A DNA stretch of 64,000 bases from Gnetum montanum (taxonomy: Eukaryota; Streptophyta; Gnetopsida; Gnetales; Gnetaceae), in contig MNCI01030840.1 in the NCBI GenBank assembly GCA_015680685.1, positions 1-64,000 on the forward strand. The letters run 5' to 3'. Every line of letters starts with the position of its first letter. The first letter of the stretch is position 1. The notes under the pieces are model-generated. The model searched no databases and had not been told where the DNA came from. It saw only the letters and a list, made by a program, of their open reading frames with translations. The position numbers and the translations under genes were made by a program. This document shows positions 33,652 to 44,230 of the stretch, one piece after another.

Positions 33652-36600
33652 CTAAACATCCGGGATGGAAGGGTCGTCCCCTTTAGACCCGCCGACATCA
33701 TGGGCCCCTACTCTACTAGGGCCAGCTTCTTGCACATCATCGTCCCCTTGATCCTGAAAATGCAAAAGTGACAATCAACACAAGAACAAAGGAGAAAATT
33801 CTCAACAAACAAATTTCATGGCAATAAAATGCTTACCGAAGGGGACCCCCCTAAACCAAATTCTAGTCAGCGGAGAATTTCCTCCTCTGAGACACTCGCC
33901 CAATCAGTCCCATCAAGGCCTAGATCAACATTTGCCAAGGCCTTCCCCTTGTCAACCACTGACCATGTAGGATGATTTAAAGAAAATTCACCCACAGAAA
34001 CCTCCCCAAAAGTGTTCGTAATTACCCTAGTAGGTGATTCCATTTCAATAGTTGTATTCTGAGCAAAGGTATCAAATGCAGAGCGTAGACCCAGACTGTC
34101 CACAAACATTTCAAGTTGATACTTTTCAATGGATACTTCCTTCAACGATTTCTTATAGTGGTGCTTGTGTTTCTTCTCATCCTGACCCCATTTATGCACC
34201 TTGGAAGCGAAAGCCTTCCAATCTTGGCACTTTAGGTTTAGTAGATCTACCTAGGCCTTACGCTTCACTAGTTTCAGGGTCAGTGACGCGTGGCGATTGA
34301 GCAGGTTCCATTATCTAGTATAAGTGACCTTGAAAGTTCACCAAGACTGATCACCACTTACTTTAGCCAAGGAGAACTCATACCAAGCCTTAAGATCATT
34401 ATGCTCAACTGATAACTTGGAAACTTCTTTCTCCTTTGCTTGGATTTGCAACCATAACTATTCGATGGAATGCCTACAGGTCCAAAGCGATTTGGCGTTA
34501 TGTACAAGACCTTTCGCCACCTCGTCATAGACCGGCCTTGGTATTTTTTTCACTTCTAGGGGTAGTGTGGGAAAACTTTCAATGCTAACAGTCTTAGATG
34601 GAGCCCACCTCAGCTTAGCTCCTATGCACACAAAAAGAACAGGCATTAAACATTAGATGATAAAAAAGGGATATGAAATTCGAAAGATGCAAAAGGATCA
34701 AGACATTTGTACCTATCTCAAGGTGGGCTTACTGAATACGTTTAACCACCTCGTCAGCAATACCAGCCATAAAATCCATTTTACTTGGCATCTCAGTCCA
34801 AGTAAATGGTTCACGAGTACGAGGCGGACTAACCTCTGCAGTCATTTTCATGGGCACATCTAGCCGCATCGTCCTACCTTCGTCTGGAAGGGATAAAAAC
34901 ATAAAAGTAAAATACCATAGAAACAACAATTCACAAAGCAACACAATAAAACAAAAGAAAATATACCATGTTCCCTATCCTCTTCCAGGTTTGTAGGGTC
35001 ACCGAGGTCTAGTCCTCTTTTAAGGAAGCTATTGAACATTTCATCAACACCACCCTAGTCATCAACCAGTTCAGTCTCTGTGGTGTCTTCCGCTAACTCT
35101 TCTATTCCATCCGCCTGATCTTTGCCAACCTCCTCCTCCTCCTCCTCAATTATTAAGTTGATTGTAGCTTCCTCCTCCTCAATAATGGTCTCTAACTCAT
35201 ATCTCCTGACTTCTTGAGTCAATTCTAACAGCATTAGTCTCATATAAGCGGTTAAAACAAAAAATATGAATAAGATGAAAATGACAATGCAATAAGTGCA
35301 CCAAGTTTACTTACCTTAGACAGGCATCTTGAACCGTATGCACTTCACCTTTGGCTCTTTCACATTTGAGGTCACCTCTTTTGAGCATTCATACTTCCAG
35401 AGCTTCGACTTGGCTTTACCAATGGTCTCCTTGATGACCCGTTCAGCACTCTTTGCAGTATAGGGCACATCGTCTGGTTCCAACCCCACACTGTCACGTG
35501 TGTGGATTGAGGTACCAGATGACACTCTCGTCGTGATGGACATGAATTCATCAATCCCCTCAGGAGCATCTTGGAACTCAGTTATCTCAAACAAATGATT
35601 GATCCATGAGTGAGATAATTGAGTTTGATCCCGTAAGACATATTTATTGTCCACGCAAACCACCAGAAACTTGGCCAAGCGATGAAGATAGCCAGCAAAG
35701 AATGCAAACGTAAAATGGGACTACACCTCAACATTTGAGCACAATCGCACTATCTCCTTATGAAGGCTTGACAACAAAAATTGAGCCCAGTTATAACGCA
35801 TCCCAGTTTCTAAGATGGTTCGCATGATGCTCACAGCTTCAACACCAAGACTCCTCACCTGGGATAGGGATTTAGGGAACACCCATGCCCTAAACAAGGG
35901 ATAATATTCATTAACTTCCTCAACCTTTGACTTCCCCTACATAGGGAATCCCTTGGAGCCCTTGACAATACCCAACCAGTCCTCTAGCTCACGTACCATA
36001 TGAAGCTCTTTCTGAGCCCTATCCAAAACTACATTTACGCCATCTGTCGGTACACCAAATAGGTCCAAAAAGAATTCATAGGACAGATAGAAAACTATTT
36101 TGACACCCTTGATATAGGTGTTGTAGTAGGAGATAGACTTGTCGAATGAATCCACAATCCTGATCATTTCAGCTGTCGACACATTAGGGCTCGGGGTTGT
36201 AAATAGCTCCATAAGGCCATCATCATCTAAACAATGGAAAATAGACAGCGGGGCATGGGTGCGCAACCATTTCTATGCCTTGCCAATCTCCCCAAACTTC
36301 ATTGACAAGGTATTCTTAGTTCGTCTTGTCGTCATAGGGTCTCCGCTGGGAGGGACATCAACTGTAAACACAATTTGAAACTATCACATCAGTATGACCA
36401 CTAGTAGTCGAACATACATACTTGGGCATTTGGAAAATACTATCACTTACCTTTAGTTGTGGACTTCGAGGTTCTACCCAAGTCAGAATTACGAGGAAAA
36501 ATTGGTCCATTATGCGACCAATCTCCATGCAGCCACCCATGAGCCATGCATTGTGCGAACGCTCTAGAAAATCGTTTGTGGAAATGGACAATATCACCCT

Positions 36601-37316
36601 TGGTTTGAGCTAATACAGCTCCACGAAAGGTGGGATCCGTCATAAAGGTCTCTAGAGTAGTATGAGCCTGGGCAAGCCCATCATCATTAATGCATGTCCC
36701 ATCTTGGTTAACTTGGGGCCTGCAAAAGAACGATCGTCAAAACAGAAGCAAACACTAAACGACAAAAAAAAAATAGAAACAATCTTACCTCTTTATCTGG
36801 TACACCGTGCTGGGAGGGTTCTGAAATAACATGTGTGCATGCGCAGCTAGAAACAAGGTGTTATTAAGATAGGCCGACCCTTGTGGCAATAGGTCCCACA
36901 CACGCGCTAACAGGCGAGTAGATCTAGGCCCGCCAGAGGGACCATCCTCGATCACAAGCGGTCCCTCATCAATGTCCTCCATGAAGACCGTGACGTCCTC
37001 CGAAGCTCCCAACAACATAGCCTCAAGCATTCTCTATGCCACTTATTCACTCAGATGTGACTAGACCACCACCTTAAATCTGTCTAGGATGAAGGTGAGG
37101 AATTCACACGCCCCTTCCCTGAACCATACCCCATTGTTGTCAATGGTCAAATCAGGGGTAGGTTCATCGGTCTCAAGGGGGCCAAACCATGCCAGTACTC
37201 CAACTAGATCAACTACCAAGAGGAAAGTTTTAGTGTCCCTGAAAGTAACCAAAATTTCATGATAAATCAGCCATCCATGAAAAGGAGATAAAAAAATTCC
37301 ATATTGTAGGCCAACA
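33652..37316 (-). pseudogene. Antisense intron-containing accessory gene, copy C (HAD/FCP1-like N-terminus)
   Basis: This is the best copy for gene structure. Exons on the minus strand: 37,316-36,789, 36,719-36,451, 36,361-35,315, 35,238-34,967, 34,883-34,713, 34,621-33,837 and 33,753-33,652 (stop). All six introns have GT and AG ends and are short (about 70-90 bases, one 195). Exon 1 has LVVDLVGVLAW (Asp kept), GVWFREGACEFLTFILDRF, a WSHL motif and TLFLAAHAHMLFQNPP, where DD of the phosphatase motif is AA. Exon 2 has DDGLAQAHTTLE and GDIVHFHKRF. Exon 3 has EFFLDLFGVPTDGV and RYNWAQFLLSSL. Exon 4 is very acidic (IIEEEEATINLIIEEEEEE). Exon 6 is charged and probably coiled coil. About ten stops exist, many TAG or TAA where copy A has CAG or CAA. 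Its function in the element is unknown; a regulatory protein is my guess. Confidence 0.75.
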
Positions 37317-37349
37317 CTTCGAAAAATTACAAACTATTTTCAATCGGCA

Positions 37350-37735
37350 TATATGCTATCCAACAAACTATCCACGCTCAGCGTATACGCTGTAAAAATC
37401 GTCAACATATACGCTGTGAAAACTGTCTACACTATACGCTATAAAAAAAACTACCAGCGTATACGCTATGAAAATAGTCTACGCTACATACGGTTAAAAC
37501 CATCTACACTATACGCCATGGAAATCGTTTACGCTATGTACTGATGAAATCATTTATGCTATGTACTGATAAAATTGTTTACGCTATGTACTGATAAAAT
37601 AGTTTACGCTATGTACTGATAAAATCGTCTATGTTATCTACTGATAAAACCATTTACGCTATATCATGTTAAAACCATCTAGGTTGTACGCTATACAAAC
37701 CCTCTATGCTGTGGACCTACGCTCAGCATACACTG
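37350..37735. repeat. TATACGCT motif array upstream of antisense gene C
   Basis: Words such as cgctcagcgtatacgctg are followed by about six units of roughly 28 bp (ttacgctatgtactgataaa, 37,520-37,660). The flavour matches this element's own LTR and leader. It lies within 40 bases of the first exon of the antisense gene and is the obvious place for its promoter. The basic first exon seen in copy A was not found here. Confidence 0.75.
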
Positions 37736-37754
37736 CAGACAACGACTAGGCATC

Positions 37755-37965
37755 ATCAAATCACCTGCGGCCCGGTATGGCCTTAAACTGCCATGACGGC
37801 CCGGTAAGGCCTTAAACTACCACAAACAACCACATGTGGCCCGGTAAGGCCTTAAACTACCACAAACTACCCCATACGGCCCGGTAAGGCCTTAAACTGC
37901 AACACATGGCCCAGTAAGGCATTAAACTGCCATGCGTCCTGGTGCGACATTAAACCACCATCATG
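37755..37965. repeat. TTAAACT minisatellite before pol C
   Basis: About six units of 25-35 bp have the core cggcccggtaaggccttaaa and a ctaccaca or ctgcca tail. They are very similar to 4,855-4,950 in element A. Confidence 0.88.
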
Positions 37966-38041
37966 CATGTACACATGATTTACATTACCAAGGAACATGA
38001 AACAACACTTATTAGCTCATTCTGCCCTCTGTTATTGGTAG

Positions 38042-41000
38042 GAGCAAGCCCGATGGATTGTCAGCATTTATCCACACCCTTGATCATCGATGGACCATAT
38101 GGAAAGATCACAAGAGAAATTGACATAAATTCCATCAACTTAGGTACATCAACGGACGATACAATCATGGCCTCAATACAAAAAACGCTAGATAGCTATA
38201 AAGGTATGATAAAATCTCTTGACATAGAAGCTGATAGCATCACTGAAGACCCGTTGACTGAAACCCCCATCGTTATGCCTGATGGTGAAACCAAAATATT
38301 AAAATTAAGTACACTATTACAACCTCAACTAGCCAAAGACATAGAAGATATGCTTCGAAACAACATGAAAGCATTCGCTTGGTCTTACACTGACATGCCC
38401 GGGTTAGATCCTTGAATCGTCCAGCAATAATATTATCCTTGATCCAAAATTGAGGCCAGTAAAACAAAAGGCACAAAATATTAAACCTGAGGTAGCATTA
38501 GTAGTTCGCAATGAGATCACAAAAATTTATCAGGCAGGTTTCATTCGGGCTGTCGATTACGCCGATTGCGTATCCAACATGGTAATTGTCTCAAAAAAGA
38601 ATGGAAGCATTCGCTTATGCATTGACTTCCGGGATCTCAACGTTGCAACCATAAAAGATGATTTTCCCCTACCCAGCATTGATCAACTTGTTGACTTAAC
38701 TGCTAAGCATGCCCTATTATCTTTTATGGATGGTTTCTTAGGATACAACCAAATATGTGTTAACCCAGAGCATCAGCTTTGGACTACCTTTATGAAACCA
38801 TGAGGAACCTTTTGTTACAAAATGATGCCCTTCGGTCTCAAGAAATCTGGGGCCACATATCAAAGGGCCATGACATTTATTTATAGTGATTACATGCTGC
38901 ACTCGATCAACGACTATGTGGATGATATCGTGGTTAAATCAAAGACATCGAAACAACACGTACAAGATCTTGACCTGGTACTAAAGCGTTGTTTAAAATA
39001 TGAGCTGATACTTAACCCAAAGAAATGTGTCTTCGGAGTCAAGACAGGTAAAATGCTTGGATTCATAGCCTTGAAAGCAGGGATACGAGTAGACCCTGAT
39101 AAAGTTAAGGCCATAAAAAACTTAAAACCACCTAGCAACCTTACTGAACTTCAAGGTCTACAAGGTAAATTACAGTTCATGAAACGGTTCATAGAAAAAC
39201 TAACAGACAAGTTGAAAACTATGAATCACTTGTTACGTAAGAACGTCATTTTGAATGGACTCCATAGTGCCAGGAACCATTTGACAATATTAAAATAGCA
39301 CTTGTCCAACTACCCACGGTTTATCCACCTCAAAATGATAAATCGTTTTACATCTACCTTGCCACTTCGGATTCGTCAATCGCGTTCATGCTTTGCCAGA
39401 AACAAGATGGTGGAACCGAATTCCCTGTCTACTACTTAAGCCATGCATTAGTAGCCCATGAGAAGAAGTATAACGAGGTGGAGAGGCCATGTTTAGCCCT
39501 GGTATTTTCCTTAAAGAAATGGCGACATTACCTCTTCCATAACCAAGTCAATATAATCTGCAAAGATAATGTGCCTAGAGCCATCACAGGAAACATTTAT
39601 GAGTCAAGTAGAATAGCCTGTTGGAAAGCCATGATAGTTGAGTTTGACCTACACTACATAGCGTAATCATCAGTTAAGGGTCAAGCCATAGCAAATCAAA
39701 TGACTGCATCACCAACGCATAATCAAGCAACGATAGAGCCAGAGTTCCCCGACGAAAATGTAAGTACGATAGACATAGTACCTAATGACTACAATGCTAT
39801 TTTGAACTTTGATGAAGCATCCACCTCTGGAGGGGGAAGTGCTACCACTGTCATCACCTATCCCTCCAGGGAGATCTGATCCTTTGCTTATTGTTTCGAC
39901 TTTCATTGTACCAACAACATAGCAGAGTACGAAGGTCTCCTTAGAGATCTCATAGCAGCACTAGCTTTAGACATCACACGACTTGTGGTTAGGGGAGACT
40001 CAGAACTAGTTTTGAACCAAGTCATAGATATTTATACATGCAAAGCGCAACATTTACAACCATACTGTGACTTAGCCAAACACTTAATGAGGTAATTCAA
40101 AAACATGGACGTGCAACATGTCTCCAGAAACAATAATACAATCGCAGACGTACTAGCCACCCTAGCACTAAACATATCACCTGACATGTTCCATACATTG
40201 CCAAGCTCCATAATTAGTTGTGCTAAACCCATAACTGACAAACTCGATACGTTGCCAATTGCATCCTTTAGTACAACACATGCGATAGAATGGTATGACG
40301 ACATAAAAGAGTACCTTCTACACGGTGAAACACCACGACATCTAACAAATGCAAAAAGGGATGTGGTACAAAAGTGTTCTCAGCAATATGCATTGGTAGG
40401 AGATACATTGTGTCGTCGATCCTATGAAGGCATATTATTAACATGTCTTAGTAGCGCTGATGCCCAAACCATCACTGAGCAAGTACATGATGGACTATGC
40501 GGGGGACATATAGCACCTAAAGCAATGGCAACGAAAATAAGATGCTTAGGCTATTATTGGCCATATATGGAGTATGAATGTCTCTCCAACGCTAAAACAT
40601 GTAGTACCTATCAAAGACATAGTAATCTGATCCATGTCCCACCAAATGAGTTGTATACAACACAAATCACATGGCCCTTTCAAAAGTGGGGGTTGGACCT
40701 TATCAGACCAATAACACCGTCATATTCTGTAGGGCATAGTTTCATCATAACTGCGACAGAGTATTTCACGAAGTGGGTAGAAGTTGTTCCCCTTTGAAAA
40801 ACCACATCTAAACACGTATGAAACTTCATTCTTGAAAACATTCTGACCCGTTTTGGCATCCCCATGATCATCATCTTTGATAATTGGCCACAATTCAGCA
40901 GTGCCAAAACCAAAACTTTCTGTGAAAGTCTAGGGATCAAGAACTCATTTTTGTCCCCTTACTACCCTCAGAGCAATGGGCAAGCAGAGGCCACAAATAA

Positions 41001-41528
41001 AACCATCATTACAGTACTTAAAAAGATGCTTACCCAAAGCAAGAAAAGATGGCACGAGCAGCTGGTATACACATTGTGGGCTTATCGCACTACGCATCAG
41101 ACTTCAACAGGTAAAACGCCATATAGTCTCGTTTATGATTTAGAAGTTGTCTTACCCTTGGAATTACAAGTACCATCTTTAAGGATCACACTTTCTAAAC
41201 TCCTTGACGAAAGGCAAAATAATTTCCTACACATCATTAACTTGGACTCAATGGGGGAGGAATGTATACGTGCCCTCGATCAAATTCAATGGTACCAGAA
41301 ATGACAACGACAACGCCACTGGCATGAAATTCATAAGCGCCCTATCAAAGAAGGTGACCTTGTACTTAAGGCCATTTGGGAACACCCGTACAAATTCTCA
41401 GCCAATTGGGAAGGGCCCTACTTGGTCACCAAAGCATACAACAACAGAGCATTCAAGTTAGCTAACATGGAAGGGAATGAGCTTGCAAATCTGACCAATC
41501 ACTTGTTCTTAAAACTGTTCCACGTTTG
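38042..41528 (+). pseudogene. pol: Tat pol C: reverse transcriptase, RNase H, archaeal-type RNase H, integrase
   Basis: A splice acceptor (tctgccctctgttattggtag/gag) precedes the frame at 38,041. Reverse transcriptase: IRLCIDFRDLN, LLSFMDGF, catalytic NDYVDDIVVKSK. The native RNase H lacks its first acid (YIYLATSDSSIAFML) and probably serves only as a connection domain. The second RNase H has NFDEAS, AEYEG, GDSELV and TIADVLATLA, so all four acids are present. Integrase: HHCC finger (VHDGLCGGHIAPKA), GLDLI, a metal-binding Asp in the IFDNWPQF stretch (DNGPQF expected) and QAEATNK with catalytic Glu kept. It ends LKLFHV. It has two frameshifts (near 38.43 and 39.25 kb) and several stops, mostly TGG, CAR or CGA changes. 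Confidence 0.92.
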
Positions 41529-41559
41529 AACATGGATTCAGGTACGTGTGCATCCTAGA

Positions 41560-41855
41560 ATCATGACAGTAAAATGATACCACGGCTCGTCCTGGCATCA
41601 TGACGATAAACTGGTATCACATAATGTCTGCAAAGACAATAAACTAGTACTCGTCTAGCACGACAGTAAATTGCCACAGTCACATTTACCAGAGTCCGCT
41701 AAGACTATAAACTAGTTTGCCTCTTCACGGTCCACCAAGACTAGAAACTGGCAATGTACCGTCTGCCACTATGCTAAATGGGAAATGTCCAACAGGTCAT
41801 GACATAAAACTAACCCATGATAGTCCACTAAGACTATAAACTGGTAATTTCATCT
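41560..41855. repeat. TAAACT minisatellite after pol C
   Basis: Units have cores such as gacaataaactagtac, gactataaactagtttg and gacataaaactaaccc. It is collinear with 8,570-8,870 of element A. Confidence 0.8.
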
Positions 41856-42057
41856 CTGGTTCCCCAATCTATGGCTGCATTCAAACTTCATCAGAATCGT
41901 TGCTTCACTCACCATCGTCTGATCCTAACAACATTGCTGATGTTCATATATAGTGCCTAAAATCTCATCTGGTGCCTTTGTTTCATCAGTAGCTGTTTAA
42001 GTCTAAGCTTGCTTACTTACTCATGGTTTTCTTGTCCTCTTGGAGTTGCATTTGCAG

Positions 42058-42109
42058 GATGACACTCAAAGGTGTTTATACAAGAATGAACCTCATCACA
42101 AGCAACAAG
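42058..42109 (+). other. Putative 52-bp conserved mini-exon in the 3' region of C
   Basis: A pyrimidine-rich run and gcatttgcag precede gatgacactcaaagg; the block ends agcaacaag followed by gtgaga. It reads MTLKGVYTRMNLITSNK from its ATG. The counterpart in A (9,071-9,121) differs by one base in length. The splice signals are conserved in both copies, which is more than chance would give in decayed DNA. Confidence 0.4.
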
Positions 42110-42819
42110 GTGAGACGTTGTTCACAATGCACATGACAAGACTAATCAAGCCATTCACTAGTACATCCTCCATTTCATATCCTGCCTATCCCTCAACACC
42201 TTATACTTGGTTACATCCTGAACACATCCAGTATAGCCCGAAACACCGAACATACAGTTGCATATTACGCCACTCTTAAGCGGTTGCAACCCACAACATG
42301 GCATTTGAGCATAAGCATAAGGACACAAAAAAAATGTCATCCCTTCCCACATAAAACACAAGATGGGACGGCAATTTCCTTGAAAGCAAACACTCAGGTT
42401 TAAAACAATCAAGTGACATCTCGTTGCATGGCTTTGGCCCTCCGCCAACAGGCTCCCCCTAAACATTAAACAAGGGCCCTGTTCCTCCAAAGAATGCAAC
42501 ACATCATCACGTGGCTTTGGTTTTGCCAACAAGTTCTCTTGAACTCTAAGCAAGAGTCTTGTACCACCAAAGGACGTACACATCATGCTTTGATCCCAAG
42601 AAGACAAGCATGATCTGCACACAACCTTGACTTCTCCCCAATCCCCGCAATCTCCATTTCCCTATCCAGCTACAAACATCATTTCCCCCAATCCTATGTA
42701 CTACTGAACATGGTACGATGATGTCTAGCCAGGTGGCAAAGGACATAGTCTCCATCAAGTTGCTTGTTGTGTTTTTCACTTCTTTGTCGATGCTTCTCGG
42801 GTCGATTCCTCCAAGCGTC
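42110..42819 (+). other. 3' non-coding region of element C
   Basis: Non-coding stretch collinear with 9,122-10,007 of element A, without A's A-rich expansion. Long minus-strand frames (42,158-42,622 and 42,546-42,848) have no counterpart of known type and are not called. Confidence 0.6.
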
Positions 42820-42835
42820 AACAAAGAGGGGCCAA
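42820..42835 (+). promoter_or_regulatory. Polypurine tract of element C
   Basis: acaaagaggggccaa stands immediately before the 3' LTR start tgaaacacc, identical in core to the tracts of A and B. Confidence 0.88.
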
Positions 42836-44225
42836 TGAAACACCACAAAATTTCAAGCTTAGTACTTCTTCAACAAGAATCGAGCTAAGTCATGACATTC
42901 CCCAACATGACAAAAGCTTGAGGACCCCATAGATAGCTTCAAGTAGAGTCAAACCCAACAAGAAGCAGTTCCCTGGGACCCACAGATGACCACGGCAACA
43001 TCTGGTATCAAACGTGGCAACTTCAGAGATCAAAATACTCAGTTTTCACTAAGTATGCATTCTTAGCGTATACGCCCAAATGAGCATTCATAGCGTACAC
43101 CCCCAACATACACATCTCACATGTACACTCAGCATATACGACTGATGTATACGCCCGACAGGCAACCCCAGATGATGGCATGGAAACAACATTTCAAAGC
43201 AAGATTTGATACAAGGCATCAACTCACACCTATAGAGAAATCATTAGATGTTGACGTCATGCATTCTAGAGTCCATACGTTGAGCATTTATAGTGTATAT
43301 GCCTAGCGTATACGCCCAGCAGACACAGCATATATGCCCAACGTATATGCCTAGCAAACACAACGTATACGCCCAGCGTATATGCCCAGCATGCACAAAG
43401 TGTGAGATCAAAGTAAACCAAGCTGAACATTCACAGGCAGCATCTACATGGCATCTGAACTCAAATCTAGAGGACGAATGACTTCTTCTATTCTGATCAA
43501 GTCTGTATGGCAAGGTCATATGTCTAGCATTTATACGCTGGCGTACAACCGTATACACTGGCGTACAACACATTGAACACTTGTAAATTTTATTCTTTCA
43601 CACCTGGTCAACGTGCCACATGTCACCCAACCTGAGTTTAACAACTAAACCTGTATAAAAACCCTAATTTTTCATTAGATCAGGGTTGAAAATTCTGAGC
43701 AAACCAGAGACAAAGAGAAACAAAGACGCTACAAACCATAGCAGAAAACCCTATACGCTAGACCTTACCCTACACATTGAGCATACAGCCTCTATGTTAT
43801 GCCTACAGTTTGAACCAGCACATAGTCATCCCTGCACCCATCAGGGCTATTCATCCACCTTGTGTCAAAGCCACAACTGTGTTAGACCAGTGCATTGTAA
43901 CTCTCATTCTGCAATAACATTGCTACATTTCTTTACTACAATTTGTTACATTTTTTAATTCATTTTTGCATATTTACTATTTACGCTCCTGTACGTTTGT
44001 GCTCCGTTTTACATTAGTTACGTCGTTTACATATAACCCAGTGTATAACACATCGGTGTACATTCGGGGAAATCCTTGCCTAATCCACGTGCGAACCACT
44101 CAAGGTACTCTGCCTTTGTTAATTCCAGCTTGCCCTCAAGTGAAGGTAGGGTCTTCTGTGCATGTCCAGAGATCTATAGGTTTCTGTTTCATTCCAGCCG
44201 GAGACCGATGATTTCGGACGATACA
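42836..44225 (+). repeat. 3' LTR of element C
   Basis: Starts tgaaacaccacaaaatttc and ends cggacgataca, followed by the ATAAG duplication. A TATAAAA box is at 43,654-43,660. The motif array (gtatacgcccagcgtatat and relatives) is at 43,060-43,560. Differences from the 5' LTR are mostly transitions. Confidence 0.93.
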
Positions 44226-44230
44226 ATAAG

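Larger units (their letters stand above)
26843..44225 (+). mobile_element. Complete Tat-type Ty3/gypsy retrotransposon C (17.4 kb)
   Basis: This full element has two LTRs (26,843-28,267 and 42,836-44,225) flanked by ATAAG on both sides. Internal order is primer site, repeat-rich leader, gag, repetitive linker, protease, minisatellite, antisense gene (minus), motif array, minisatellite, pol, minisatellite, mini-exon, polypurine tract. At about 17 kb it is long but within the range of Tat/Ogre elements. I count about ten differences between the LTRs in their first 88 bases, so the insertion is not recent. It lies inside element D, whose gag and pol flank it in the same minus orientation. Confidence 0.95.

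Noticed and set aside
37500-37960. Regularly spaced repeats that could suggest a CRISPR array
   Set aside because: Units are degenerate, spacers are not unique, no cas genes are near, and the DNA is plant retroelement sequence.
42158-42848. Minus-strand frames of 100-154 codons in the 3' region of C
   Set aside because: Not conserved as frames in the collinear part of A; composition is not protein-like.
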